A stretch of 64,000 nucleotides of DNA from Nisaea sp. (GCF_034670185.1 NZ_JAXMNY010000001.1:1736001-1800000); one strand, 5' to 3'. Shown: positions 43,399-53,115, numbered from the stretch's first letter. Numbers and translations: made by a program. The notes: generated by a model not told the origin, from the letters alone.

Positions 43399-44604
43399 TC
43401 AGACTGCGCCGCTATCCTTCAGATTTTCAATCTCGCCGGAAGAATAACCCAGTTCCGTAAGGATCTCATTGGTCTGCGCGCCAAGCTCTGGTGGCGGAGC
43501 GGCCACGCGCGGCGCCTCACCGTCTATCTTCACGCCCGGAACAACGATACTGACATCCCGACCAACACCCGGAACCTTTTCGAAGGTCTCTACCAGCCCC
43601 CGGTCAGCGACCTGCGGCACGGCCAGGACTTCAGGAACCGTCAACACGCGGCCGGCCGGCACACCGGCTTCGTTCAGCCGGACCTCCCACGCCGCCGCAT
43701 CGTCCTGCGTGAATGCTTCCGTCAGGAGGGCCGCCAGAGCAACCCGGTTTTCCAGACGGGCAGACCGAGTGGCAAAACGCGGGTCGGATATCAGCGCCTC
43801 ACGGTTCAGGATGCGGCAGGCAGCCTCGAACTGCTCCTGCTTGTTGGCCGCGATATTCAGCAGTCCGTTCCGCGTCTCGAACGTCCCCGATGGGCTTGCC
43901 GTCACATTGTCATTTCCGAGAGGCTGCGGCGGCCGTCCGGCAATCAGGAAATTGGACACCGCCCATCCCATGGTCGCGAGCACGGACTCGAGCATGGCAA
44001 CATCGATGAAGCGGGGCTCCGTCCGGTTTTTCTCCGCCAGTGCCGCGGAAATCGCCATCGCCGCGGTCAGTCCGCCGATGGTGTCCGCAACCGGGAAGCC
44101 AACGCGATACGGCGCGGTATCCGGCGCGCCGGTAATGCTCATGACACCCGACATGCCCTGGATGATCTGGTCATAGGCCGGCAGATCGCGCATCGGCCCG
44201 TCCTGCCCAAAGCCGGAAATCGCGCAGTAAACAAGATCTGAGCGGGACTGTTTCAGCACCTCGAAGCCGAGCCCGAGGCGCTGCATCACACCGGGCCGAA
44301 AATTCTCGACCACAACATCCGCCCCGGCGACAAGACGGCGAAACACAGCCTTTCCATCCTCGGACTTCAGATTGAGGGTGATGGAGCGCTTGCCCGCATT
44401 CTGGGCCAGGAAGGAGACTCCCATGAGAGCCTCGTTCAGCTCCCTGTCGGCACCGAGCTGACGGGCCAGATCGCCGGTTCCCGGCACTTCGACCTTGATC
44501 ACTTCGGCCCCGAGATGGGCGAGCTGATGACAGCAGAACGGTCCCGCCAGCACATTGGTCAGGTCAAGAACCCGCCGTCCGGCCAAAGGCTTCGGTGATG
44601 TCAT
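43399..44604 (-). CDS. CaiB/BaiF-family class III CoA-transferase
   Basis: A 401-residue transferase. It has 'LAGRRVLDLTNVLAGPFCC' at the start, 'NAGKRSITLNLKSEDGK', 'VVENFRPGVMQRLG' and the catalytic-Asp motif 'GFPVADTIGG' (about D174). It moves CoA between organic acids. It lacks the formyl-CoA-transferase glycine loop of the protein at 4222-5463, so the two are distinct paralogues. It lies between upp and a cysteine hydrolase on the same strand. The substrate is unknown. Confidence 0.9.
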   Translation of the reverse strand: MTSPKPLAGRRVLDLTNVLAGPFCCHQLAHLGAEVIKVEVPGTGDLARQLGADRELNEALMGVSFLAQNAGKRSITLNLKSEDGKAVFRRLVAGADVVVENFRPGVMQRLGLGFEVLKQSRSDLVYCAISGFGQDGPMRDLPAYDQIIQGMSGVMSITGAPDTAPYRVGFPVADTIGGLTAAMAISAALAEKNRTEPRFIDVAMLESVLATMGWAVSNFLIAGRPPQPLGNDNVTASPSGTFETRNGLLNIAANKQEQFEAACRILNREALISDPRFATRSARLENRVALAALLTEAFTQDDAAAWEVRLNEAGVPAGRVLTVPEVLAVPQVADRGLVETFEKVPGVGRDVSIVVPGVKIDGEAPRVAAPPPELGAQTNEILTELGYSSGEIENLKDSGAV

Positions 44605-44632
44605 GCTCTCCGCCCCAATCGGATCGCTTCAG

Positions 44633-45268
44633 CTACTTGGTGCCGTACATCCTGTCTCCGGCATCGCCGAGACCGGGCATGATATAGCCCTTCTCGTTCA
44701 GTTGCCGGTCGATGGAAGCGGTGAAGACAGGTACGTCCGGCAATGCTTTCTGGAAGGTTTCGATGCCTTCCGGCGCGGCCAGCAGGCAGACGAACTTGAT
44801 GTTCGTTGCACCTGCGGCCTTGAGCCGCTCGATGGCTGCGACAGCGGAGTTACCGGTCGCCAGCATCGGATCAACGACGATGAAGAGCCGTTCGTCCCGA
44901 TGTTCCGGCAGCTTCATGTAATATTCGACTGGCTCCAGCGTCTTCGGATCACGATAGAGACCGATATGTCCCACCCGTGCCGACGGCACCAGTTCAAGCA
45001 TACCGTCAAGCAGCCCGTTCCCGGCGCGCAGGATCGAGACGAAGCAGAGCTTCTTCCCCTCAAGGCGCGGGGCCATCATGGTTTCCAGCGGGGTTTCGAT
45101 CTCGACGGTCTCGACATCCAGATCTCGCAGCACCTCATAGGCCAGAAGATGTGCGATTTCCTTCAGCAGATGCCTGAACTTGGAGGTAGCCGTGTCGGCC
45201 TTGCGCATGATGGTCAGCTTGTGCTGGACAAGCGGATGATCAACGACGGTGACGGGATGTGCGCTCAA
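44633..45268 (-). CDS. upp: Uracil phosphoribosyltransferase
   Basis: A 211-residue pyrimidine-salvage enzyme making UMP from uracil and PRPP. It starts near the conserved 'VTVVDHPLVQHKLTIMRK', carries the PRPP loop 'FIVVDPMLATGNSAVAAIE' and ends 'GYIMPGLGDAGDRMYGTK', the uracil-binding C-terminus. I use the TTG at 45266-45268, which has GAGGAG upstream and gives the normal family length; an ATG at 45334 would add 22 unrelated residues. Confidence 0.93.
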   Translation of the reverse strand: MSAHPVTVVDHPLVQHKLTIMRKADTATSKFRHLLKEIAHLLAYEVLRDLDVETVEIETPLETMMAPRLEGKKLCFVSILRAGNGLLDGMLELVPSARVGHIGLYRDPKTLEPVEYYMKLPEHRDERLFIVVDPMLATGNSAVAAIERLKAAGATNIKFVCLLAAPEGIETFQKALPDVPVFTASIDRQLNEKGYIMPGLGDAGDRMYGTK

Positions 45269-45364
45269 GGGTCTCTCCTCGCTTCCGGTTCCTGACCGGG
45301 AAATGTCATATTTCGCCCAGTCATACGCCGTCATCCGAAAAGGGCAAGCCCGCTGGCGCCGATT

Positions 45365-46279
45365 TCAGCTCTTCGTCCGGTTCGCCAGCGCAATACCGCC
45401 CAGGACAAGGACGAGCGCGGCGGCATGATACCAGGCGAAGACTTCGCCCAACACCACCACGGCGAGCCCTGCCGCGAAGACAGGCACAAGATTGACGAAG
45501 ACCCCGGCCCGGCCCGGGCCGATCAGATCAACACCGCGCAGGAAGAAGATTTGCGCCAGGAAGGACGGGAACAGGGTAACGAACAACACGATTCCCCAGC
45601 CCTTCAGCGTCGGCCACTGGAAATCACCTGCGTACGCCTCGAGCGCAGCCAGCGGCAGCGCGGTAATAAAGGCTGCGGCTGCCATGATGGTGAACATGGC
45701 GATACCAGAAACGTTTGGCCGCTTCCGCAGCGCCACCGTGTATCCGGCATAGAGAGCGCAGGCCATCACCATCAGCAGGTCACCGTGGTTGAACGCGAGC
45801 GCCGCAAGTCGCTCCAACTCTCCATGGGAGGCAATCAGAATGATACCGACCATGGTCAGCAGTACGCCGCCGCACTGCACCAGGGAAACCCGCGTGCCGT
45901 AGGCGAGCAGTGCACCGATCAATACGAAGACCGGAATGGAGCCCTGCAGGATGCCCATATTGATCGCCACCGTGGAATGGGCGGCAACGTAGAACAGCCC
46001 GTTGAACATGGTGAAACCGAGAGTACCGAGAGCGAACAGGAACCAGAATCGCTCCCGCAATACGGGCCATTCCGCCAACACCTTCTTACGAGAAACGATG
46101 CCCATCAGAATCACAACGCCGGCCCAGCGCAGCAGAACCAGAGCCATCGGTGAAACTTCATCGATAGCAAGCCGTCCCGCAACCGCATTCCCGCCCCACA
46201 TCAACGTGGTTAGTGCGAGCAAAATATAAGCGTTCCCGTAGAAGGCGGCGCTAAGGCCACCCGCTTTCGGACCCAACAT
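45365..46279 (-). CDS. DMT-superfamily transporter with two EamA domains
   Basis: A 304-residue membrane protein with ten predicted helices in two EamA repeats. The first contains 'LTTLMWGGNAVAGRLAIDEV' and 'NGLFYVAAHSTVAINMGILQ', the second 'FFLRGVDLIGPGRAGVFVNL' and 'VVVLGEVFAWYHAAALVLVL'. EamA transporters usually export amino acids or metabolites. It lies about 100 bases downstream of glpD and upstream of upp, with no functional link obvious. Confidence 0.88.
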   Translation of the reverse strand: MLGPKAGGLSAAFYGNAYILLALTTLMWGGNAVAGRLAIDEVSPMALVLLRWAGVVILMGIVSRKKVLAEWPVLRERFWFLFALGTLGFTMFNGLFYVAAHSTVAINMGILQGSIPVFVLIGALLAYGTRVSLVQCGGVLLTMVGIILIASHGELERLAALAFNHGDLLMVMACALYAGYTVALRKRPNVSGIAMFTIMAAAAFITALPLAALEAYAGDFQWPTLKGWGIVLFVTLFPSFLAQIFFLRGVDLIGPGRAGVFVNLVPVFAAGLAVVVLGEVFAWYHAAALVLVLGGIALANRTKS

Positions 46280-46378
46280 GAGTAGGCTCCCGGATGAGTG
46301 GTCCGGACAGAACGCCGGATTGCCGCAACATTGATAAGAAACAGCCCCTGTTGCAACTCGTTTATGTAATAAAATTAC

Positions 46379-47878
46379 TCACGCCGCGCGAGAGGAAACT
46401 TCCGTCATATAGGCTTCCAGCACATCGGCTTCCGCCTTCGAAAGCCGGAGCCCCAGCTTGCTGCGCCGCCACAGGATATCCTCTGCGGTCGCTGCCCATT
46501 CCCGGTTCATCAGGTAACGCACTTCTGCTTCCGTCAGACCGGCACCGAAATCCCGTCCAAGATCCGAGAGCGCCTTTGCATCTCTGAGAATCGTTTCTGC
46601 CAATGTCCCATACTGGCGTTCAATACGAAGAGCCGTGCCGTCATCAAGAAACGGGTACTTATTCTTCAGGGCCTGGAGTCTGGCTGTGAATTCCAGCACC
46701 GGAAAATCGCCACCGGGCAGCGGTTCCGATCCGCTCCATTCCGGCCCTTTCGAGCCAAGAGCAGCCTCGATCTTTTTCATGACCGAGTTGGCGAGCCGCC
46801 GGTAGGTCGTCAGCTTGCCGCCGAAGATGTTCACCAACACGCCATCCTCGGTCTCACCCTCCTCACGAAGCACGTAATCCCGGGTCGCCTCCTGTGCTTT
46901 CGAGGCGCCGTCGTCAAACAAGGGGCGCACGCCGGAATAGGTCCAGACGATATCCTCAACCGAGACCTGCCGTTTGAAATACTCACCGGCGGCAGCGCAC
47001 AGATAAGCTGATTCCTCCGGCGTGATCGCCACTTTTGCGGGATCACCCTGATAGTCCCGGTCGGTGGTTCCGATCAGGGTGAAATCGCGCTCGTAGGGAA
47101 TGGCGAAGAAGATCCGGCCATCGGAATTCTGGAAAATATAACTCCGGTCATGATCGTAGAGCTTTGGCACGACGATATGACTGCCCTGCACCAGCCGGAC
47201 ATTTCGAGCCTCGTTGTGCCCGAAGGTTTCGCCCAGCACCCGGTCGACCCATGGCCCGGCGGCATTGACCAGCAACCGTGCCTCGATATCCCGCTCGGCC
47301 CCGGTGCGAAGATCGCGCAGCGTCACCCGCCAATGCCCCTCTTCGCGAACCGCCTTAACAACCTGTGTGCGGGTGTGGATATCCGCACCACGGTTCGCAG
47401 CGTCGCGTGCGTTCAGCACCACCAGACGAGCATCGTCCACCCAGCAATCGGAATATTCAAAGCCTTTCCGGAATGCCGCTTTGAGCGGCTCGCCCGCTTC
47501 ATCCGACGTCAAATTCAGCACTCGGGTGGGCGGCAACAGCTTCCGCCCACCAAGGTGATCGTAAAGAAACAGGCCAAGCCGGAGCAGCCAGGCCGGGCGC
47601 AGGCCGGAATGGTGCGGCAGGACAAACCGCATCGGGCGCACGATATGCGGCGCCATGGCCCAGAGCACCTCCCGCTCCCTCAGGGACTCGCGGACCAGCC
47701 GGAATTCGTAATGCTCAAGATAGCGCAGACCGCCATGGATCAGTTTGGTCGACCAGGAAGAGGTTCCGCTGGCAAGGTCGGACATCTCCGCAAGGCAGAC
47801 TGAATAGCCGCGCCCGGCCGCATCCCGGGCAATGCCGCATCCATTGATACCGCCACCGATTACGGCGATGTCATACAT
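46379..47878 (-). CDS. glpD: Aerobic glycerol-3-phosphate dehydrogenase
   Basis: A 499-residue FAD enzyme oxidising glycerol-3-phosphate to dihydroxyacetone phosphate at the inner membrane, with electrons going to quinone. FAD motif 'IAVIGGGINGCGIARDAAGRG', then 'SGTSSWSTKLIHGGLRYLEH', 'NAAGPWVDRVL' and 'VNIFGGKLTTYRRLA', all typical of GlpD. The ATG at 47876-47878 begins the FAD domain directly. It follows glpR by 13 bases and is divergent from the glycerol importer operon, giving a complete uptake and catabolism locus apart from glycerol kinase, which is not in the window. Confidence 0.95.
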   Translation of the reverse strand: MYDIAVIGGGINGCGIARDAAGRGYSVCLAEMSDLASGTSSWSTKLIHGGLRYLEHYEFRLVRESLREREVLWAMAPHIVRPMRFVLPHHSGLRPAWLLRLGLFLYDHLGGRKLLPPTRVLNLTSDEAGEPLKAAFRKGFEYSDCWVDDARLVVLNARDAANRGADIHTRTQVVKAVREEGHWRVTLRDLRTGAERDIEARLLVNAAGPWVDRVLGETFGHNEARNVRLVQGSHIVVPKLYDHDRSYIFQNSDGRIFFAIPYERDFTLIGTTDRDYQGDPAKVAITPEESAYLCAAAGEYFKRQVSVEDIVWTYSGVRPLFDDGASKAQEATRDYVLREEGETEDGVLVNIFGGKLTTYRRLANSVMKKIEAALGSKGPEWSGSEPLPGGDFPVLEFTARLQALKNKYPFLDDGTALRIERQYGTLAETILRDAKALSDLGRDFGAGLTEAEVRYLMNREWAATAEDILWRRSKLGLRLSKAEADVLEAYMTEVSSRAA

Positions 47879-47891
47879 TGGAGAACCCTTC

Positions 47892-48683
47892 TCAGCTTGG
47901 ATCATTTTCGCCCGGCGCCCCGGGCGCGCTGGCAATTGTCACGCCGTGGAGCGCGCAAAGCTCCTGAACGCTCTCCGGTACATCGGCGTCGGTCACCAGG
48001 ACATCGATGTCGCTGAGGTGCCCGATGCGGACCGGCGCGTTGCGATCGAATTTCATGTGATCGGCGACGAGGATGGTCCGCCGCGCGTGCCGGATGATTT
48101 CCTGCGCAACGCGGACTTCGCGGTAGTCGTAATCGAGGATGGCGCCATCCTCGTCGATCGCGGACGCCCCGATTACGGCGTGATCGACCTTGAACTGGCG
48201 AATGAAATCAACGGTCGCTTCGCCGACGATACCGCCGTCCGTCCGCCGCACCAGACCGCCTGCGATAATGACTTCCGTGGACGGCGATTCCCGCAGGATG
48301 TTCGCGACGTTGATGTTGTTCGTGATCACCATCAGGCCTTCACGCTCACGCAAAGCAAAGGCGACCTGTTCCGTGGTGGTCCCGATATTCAGAATGACTG
48401 AACTGTTGTCCGGAATCAGCGCTGCCGCAACCGCGCCGATCCGGCGTTTTTCCTCGGCCGCGAGCGAGCGCCGCGCATCGTAGGCGTAATTGATCGCACC
48501 GGACGGATATACCGCACCGCCATGCACCCGCTGCAGCAGGCCGGCATCACAGATTTCGTTCAGATCCTTGCGAATGGTCTGAGGAGTCACGTCGAACTGA
48601 AGCGCGAGATCGTCAACCCCAACACGCCCGGATTGCCGGGCCATTCTCAGGATATCGGTCTGCCGTGGCGAAACCGCATCCAT
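47892..48683 (-). CDS. glpR: DeoR/GlpR-family transcriptional repressor
   Basis: A 263-residue regulator. The DeoR-type HTH is 'RVGVDDLALQFDVTPQTIRK' then 'DLNEICDAGLLQRVHGGAVY' (residues about 18-58). The sugar-phosphate sensor domain follows with 'LNIGTTTEQVAFAL' and 'TNNINVANIL'. GlpR senses glycerol-3-phosphate. The ATG at 48683 has AAAGGA upstream. It is the first gene of the glpR-glpD pair, and TTCG-rich repeats in the intergenic region are its likely targets. Confidence 0.9.
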   Translation of the reverse strand: MDAVSPRQTDILRMARQSGRVGVDDLALQFDVTPQTIRKDLNEICDAGLLQRVHGGAVYPSGAINYAYDARRSLAAEEKRRIGAVAAALIPDNSSVILNIGTTTEQVAFALREREGLMVITNNINVANILRESPSTEVIIAGGLVRRTDGGIVGEATVDFIRQFKVDHAVIGASAIDEDGAILDYDYREVRVAQEIIRHARRTILVADHMKFDRNAPVRIGHLSDIDVLVTDADVPESVQELCALHGVTIASAPGAPGENDPS

Positions 48684-49049
48684 CTCGCGTCCTTTCACTT
48701 ACCTTCGATCGAAAAATTCAGCCGCTGGAATCACTGCCTGAATGTTCATATGAAAACACACCAAGGCAGCTTTCGCGCCCAAAATTATCCTACATTCGTT
48801 TTCTTTCGATTTCCAGAGAAGCTTTGCATACAAAATTTTCTACGTCATTACAGTGATCACGCTAATTACGATAGCCATATAAAAAGCTAATTATCTATTT
48901 TAATTAATATTTTTATAAACCAGCCAGCCCTGAGAGACACTACCCCGCCCTCAACGTTGACGGCATTTTACGGACATTCAATCAGCATCACTTGACCTTC
49001 ACTTTTTTTCGTTTGATAGTCATAAAAGCTTTCAAGCTGGGAGGAAAAG
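48684..49049. promoter_or_regulatory. glpR/glpV divergent regulatory region
   Basis: A 366-base AT-rich gap. It holds a palindrome TTCGATCGAA (48704-48713) near glpR, and a tandem 10-base repeat ATTCGTTTTC/TTTCGATTTC (48794-48813). A further TTTCGTTTGA (49007-49016) overlaps the spacer and -10 of a sigma-70-like promoter. These resemble GlpR-type half-sites. No ORF is supported here. Confidence 0.5.
48992..49020 (+). promoter_or_regulatory. Probable sigma-70 promoter of the glycerol importer operon
   Basis: TTGACC (48992-48997) and GATAGT (49015-49020) are separated by 17 bases, about 30 bases before the glpV ATG and ahead of its GGGAGG. A TTTCG-type GlpR half-site overlaps the spacer, which suits repression in the absence of glycerol-3-phosphate. 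Confidence 0.5.
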
Positions 49050-50786
49050 ATGAAGAAGACACTGATGGCCGCAGTTGCGGTCACGGCTCTTCTCGCTGTG
49101 CCAAACGTCGCAAAGGCGGGCATGGCAGAAGCCGAAAAATGGATCAATAGCGAGTTCCAGCCATCCACTCTCTCCAAGGACGCCCAGAAGTCCGAGATGG
49201 AGTGGTTCATCAAGGCGGCCGAGCCGTTCAAGGGCATGGAAATCAATGTCCTGTCGGAGACCATTCCGACTCACGAATACGAATCCAAAACCCTGACCAA
49301 GGCGTTCGAGGAAATCACCGGCATCAAGGTGAACCATCAGCTGCTTGGCGAGGGCGAAGTCGTTCAGGCCGTTCAGACGCAGATGCAGACGAACAGGAAC
49401 CTCTACGACGCCTACATCAACGATTCCGATCTGATCGGCACCCATGCGCGTCTGCAGCTCGCCGTCAACCTCACGGACTGGATGGCCGGAGAGGGCAAAG
49501 GCGTCACGCTGCCGACGCTCGACATCGACGATTTCATCGGCAAGTCCTTCACCACCGGCCCGGACGGCAAGCTCTACCAGCTGCCCGACCAGCAGTTCGC
49601 GAACCTCTACTGGTTCCGCTACGACTGGTTCAGCAAGCCGGAGCTGAAAGCCCAATTCAAGAAAATGTACGGCTACGAGCTGGGCGTTCCGGTGAACTGG
49701 TCTGCCTATGAAGACATCGCCGAATTCTTCACCGAACATGTGAAGGAAATCGACGGCGTTCGCATCTACGGCCATATGGATTACGGCAAACGCGCACCCG
49801 ATCTCGGCTGGCGTATGACCGATGCATGGCTCTCCATGGCCGGTGCCGGCTCGAAAGGTCTGCCGAACGGCCGTCCGATCGACGAGTGGGGCATCCGGAT
49901 GGAGGAAGGCTCCTGTAACCCGGCCGGCGCGTCCGTCACCCGTGGTGGCGGAACCAACGGTCCGGCGGCTGTCTATGCCATCCGCAAATGGGATGAATGG
50001 CTTCGTAAATATGCACCTCCGGGTGCGGCCGACTACGATTTCTATCAGTCGCTGCCGGCCCTCAGCCAAGGTAATGTCGCCCAGCAGATCTTCTGGTACA
50101 CCGCCTTCACAGCTTCCATGGTCGCGTCCAAGGCCGACGGCAACAACACTGTAGACGATAACGGTGTGCCGCTCTGGCGCATGGCCCCGTCCCCGCACGG
50201 CCCGTACTGGGAAGAAGGCCAGAAACTCGGCTATCAGGATGCCGGCTCCTGGACATTGTTCAAGTCCACACCGGTCGATCGCCGCAAGGCAGCCTGGCTC
50301 TACGCCCAGTTCGTGGTCTCGAAGTCTGTGTCTCTCAAGAAGAGCCATGTCGGCCTGACCATCATCCGGGATAGCGACATCAACGACAAATCCTTCACCG
50401 AACGGGCACCAAAGCTCGGTGGTCTGGTCGAGTTCTATCGGTCGCCCGACCGGGTGAACTGGTCGCCTACCGGCGTGAACGTGCCTGACTATCCGAAACT
50501 GGCCCAGCTCTGGTGGCAGCAGATCGGTGACGTCAATTCCGGTGCCTTCACCCCGCAGGAAGCTATGGATCGTCTCGCCAGCGAGATGGATCAGGTGATG
50601 GCGCGCATGGAACGCGCGGACAAGGCAAACAACACCTATGGCGGTTGTGGCCCCCGCCTGAACGAAGAGAAAGACCCGTCCGCATGGCTCGGCAAGGGTG
50701 GCGCGAAAGCGGCTCTCGCCAACGAGAAGCCGAAGGGCGAAACAGTTTCCTACGATGAGCTGGTGAAACGCTGGTCTCAGAACTAG
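49050..50786 (+). CDS. glpV: Glycerol ABC transporter substrate-binding protein
   Basis: A 578-residue periplasmic binding protein, long for its class. The signal peptide 'MKKTLMAAVAVTALLAVPNV' ends at about 'AKA'. The mature sequence contains 'FEEITGIKVNHQLLGEGEVV', 'YDAYINDSDLIGTHAR' and 'YKRASP'-free carbohydrate-type C-terminal features such as 'GSWTLFKSTPVDRRKAAWLY'. It matches the GlpV class of rhizobial glycerol importers, an assignment supported by the adjoining glpSTPQ and glpRD genes. GGGAGG precedes the ATG. An attenuator hairpin immediately follows. Confidence 0.88.
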   Translation: MKKTLMAAVAVTALLAVPNVAKAGMAEAEKWINSEFQPSTLSKDAQKSEMEWFIKAAEPFKGMEINVLSETIPTHEYESKTLTKAFEEITGIKVNHQLLGEGEVVQAVQTQMQTNRNLYDAYINDSDLIGTHARLQLAVNLTDWMAGEGKGVTLPTLDIDDFIGKSFTTGPDGKLYQLPDQQFANLYWFRYDWFSKPELKAQFKKMYGYELGVPVNWSAYEDIAEFFTEHVKEIDGVRIYGHMDYGKRAPDLGWRMTDAWLSMAGAGSKGLPNGRPIDEWGIRMEEGSCNPAGASVTRGGGTNGPAAVYAIRKWDEWLRKYAPPGAADYDFYQSLPALSQGNVAQQIFWYTAFTASMVASKADGNNTVDDNGVPLWRMAPSPHGPYWEEGQKLGYQDAGSWTLFKSTPVDRRKAAWLYAQFVVSKSVSLKKSHVGLTIIRDSDINDKSFTERAPKLGGLVEFYRSPDRVNWSPTGVNVPDYPKLAQLWWQQIGDVNSGAFTPQEAMDRLASEMDQVMARMERADKANNTYGGCGPRLNEEKDPSAWLGKGGAKAALANEKPKGETVSYDELVKRWSQN

Positions 50787-50818
50787 GACCGCTCTCCCTA
50801 ACTCGGAGACTTCACTCC

Positions 50819-50856
50819 TCCGGGGCCGCATCCCTCGATCCGGCCCCGGATTTTTT
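50819..50856 (+). terminator. Intrinsic terminator/attenuator after glpV
   Basis: TCCGGGGCCG (50819-50828) and CGGCCCCGGA (50841-50850) form a perfect 10-base-pair stem with a 12-base loop, followed by six T residues (50851-50856). It lies between glpV and glpS and probably limits read-through so that the binding protein is made in excess. Confidence 0.8.
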
Positions 50857-50925
50857 CTAAAGTTCCAGACATTGCGGAATCGCCGGGACGGCCCGCGCGA
50901 TCATCCGCCGACCTCTCGAGAGGCC

Positions 50926-52008
50926 ATGACACTTACACTCAAAGGCGTAACCAAGCGTGTCGGTAACGCGGTGCATATCCACCCGACCGACCTGACGTGC
51001 GATCCCGGCAGTTTCAACATCCTGCTCGGCTCCACGCTCGCTGGCAAAACCACACTCATGCAGTTGATGGCGGGCCTCGAACGCCCGCTGGAAGGCGAGA
51101 TCTGGTTCGATGGCCGGGATGTCACCGGCATGCCCGTGCAGCAACGCAACGTCTCGATGGTCTATCAGCAGTTCATCAATTATCCGAACTACACGGTCTT
51201 TGAGAATATCGCCTCCCCGCTCCGGGTGGCGCGCGCGCCGGACGACCTGATCCGCAAGCGGGTCGGCGAGATGGCCGAGCTGCTGCGCCTGACCCCGATG
51301 CTGGACCGCCTGCCCGGCGCCCTTTCCGGCGGTCAGCAGCAGCGCACCGCGATTGCCCGTGCTCTGGTCAAGGACGCGGACCTGGTGTTGCTGGACGAGC
51401 CGCTGGCGAACCTAGACTTCAAACTGCGCGAGGAATTGCGGGACGAGCTGCCGCGCCTCTTCGCTGACCGCAACTGCATCGTGGTCTATGCAACGACGGA
51501 GCCGACCGAGGCTCTCCTCTTCGGCGGCAATACCGCGACGCTATTCGAGGGTGCCGTGACCCAGTTCGGGCCGACCCGCGAGATCTACCGCAAGCCCAAC
51601 AGCCTGCTCAGCGCCCAGGTCTTTTCCGATCCGCCTATCAACGTGATGTCCTGCGAGAAACAAGGCGATCACTTCACCGATGCCGAGGGCGCACGCTGGG
51701 TTGCCAATGGCCCCGCCTCTTCTCTTTCGGACGGTCCCTACACACTGGGCATCCGGCCACATTTCGTGACTACTGCCGCGACAGGCGCGGACCCGGTGCC
51801 GGTTTCCGGCCGGGTCATGGTGACCGAACTCAGCGGCTCGGAAAGCATCATCCATTTCGCCAAGGGCGGGAAAACCTGGGTTTCCCAGTCTCACGGCATT
51901 CACGCCTTCGAAGTCGGCGCCGAAGCCCACCTGCACGCCGATTTCGCGCAGGCCATGTATTTTGCTCCAGACGGCGCGCTGGCTGCCGCCGCCTCGGCGC
52001 GAGCTTAG
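50926..52008 (+). CDS. glpS: Glycerol ABC transporter ATP-binding protein GlpS (degenerate Walker A and switch region)
   Basis: A 360-residue ATPase of the CUT1-like glycerol importer. The Walker A is non-standard, 'GSTLAGKT' (about residues 35-42). The signature 'LSGGQQQRT' (133-141) and Walker B 'LVLLDEPLANLD' are normal. The switch region reads 'VVYATTEPTEAL', with no His at the usual place. A TOBE-like C-terminal domain follows. It pairs with GlpT, encoded ten bases downstream. The ATG at 50926 has GAGAGG close upstream. Confidence 0.88.
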   Translation: MTLTLKGVTKRVGNAVHIHPTDLTCDPGSFNILLGSTLAGKTTLMQLMAGLERPLEGEIWFDGRDVTGMPVQQRNVSMVYQQFINYPNYTVFENIASPLRVARAPDDLIRKRVGEMAELLRLTPMLDRLPGALSGGQQQRTAIARALVKDADLVLLDEPLANLDFKLREELRDELPRLFADRNCIVVYATTEPTEALLFGGNTATLFEGAVTQFGPTREIYRKPNSLLSAQVFSDPPINVMSCEKQGDHFTDAEGARWVANGPASSLSDGPYTLGIRPHFVTTAATGADPVPVSGRVMVTELSGSESIIHFAKGGKTWVSQSHGIHAFEVGAEAHLHADFAQAMYFAPDGALAAAASARA

Positions 52009-52018
52009 GAGAGAGACG

Positions 52019-53115
52019 ATGGCGAAGATCACCCTCGACGATCTCCGGCACGCTTACGGGCCAAACCCGGAGCGACCCGAAGACTATGCGCTGCAACAGC
52101 TCGACTTCACCTTCGAGGATGGCGGCGCCTATGCCCTGCTCGGCCCGTCCGGCTGCGGCAAGACCACGCTCCTGAATATCATCTCCGGCCTGCTGACACC
52201 AAGTCACGGCAAGGTTCTGTTCGACGAAAAGGATGTCACGGGGCTTGCTCCGGATCAGCGTCATATCGCGCAGGTGTTCCAGTTTCCGGTCGTCTACGAC
52301 ACCATGAGCGTCTACGACAATCTGGCTTTCCCGTTGCGCAATCGCGGCGTCCCGGAAGCGGAGGTCGATGCCAAGGTCCGTGAGATCGCGGCCATGATCG
52401 ATCTCGAAGACACCCTGATGAACCGCGCCTCGGGCCTGACCGCCGACGGTAAACAGAAGATCTCCCTCGGCCGCGGGCTGGTCCGCTCCGACGTGAACGT
52501 GATCATGTTCGACGAGCCCCTTACAGTGATCGATCCGCACCTGAAATGGCAGCTCCGCTCCAAGCTGAAGGAGCTGCACCAACGGGTTAAGCGGACCATG
52601 GTCTACGTTACACACGACCAGACCGAGGCCCTGACCTTCGCCGACAAGGTGGTGGTGATGAATGTCGGCCAGGTGGTGCAGATCGGCACGCCGGTTGAGC
52701 TGTTCGAGACACCGGGCCACGAATTCGTCGGTCATTTCATCGGCTCGCCGGGCATGAACATCCTCGACTGCGAGGTAAAGGGCGGTCAGGCATTCCTGCA
52801 CGGCCAGCCCGTCGCGACAAGCAATGCCGGCGCGGTGAAGGACGGGGCTGAAGGGGCACTTCGCCTTGGTATACGGCCGGAATTCGTCGCCCTCGTTCCA
52901 GACGGTAAATCCGGGGACGGCATTGCCGCCGACGTGGTCAAGGTCAGCGACAGCGGCCGCTACCAGATCGTTGAAACACGGGTCGGCAACATGCCGGTGA
53001 AACTGCTAGTCAATGAAGGCGTGGAGATCCCAACCGGGAAAACAACCCTGTCCTTCCGCGCAGACCGGACACGGGTCTATCGCGACGGCTGGCTGGTGGC
53101 CGGAGGAGCGGAAGC

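Noticed and set aside
43399..44604. Apparent loss of the catalytic Asp in the CaiB-type transferase, judged from 'DVAMLESVL'.
   Set aside because: That segment is not the active site. By alignment with formyl-CoA transferase the catalytic Asp is in 'FPVADTIGG', where it is present.
49032..50831. A roughly 600-codon open frame on the minus strand over glpV.
   Set aside because: Same cause: mirror of a conserved binding-protein gene that has a signal peptide, promoter and ribosome-binding site on the plus strand.
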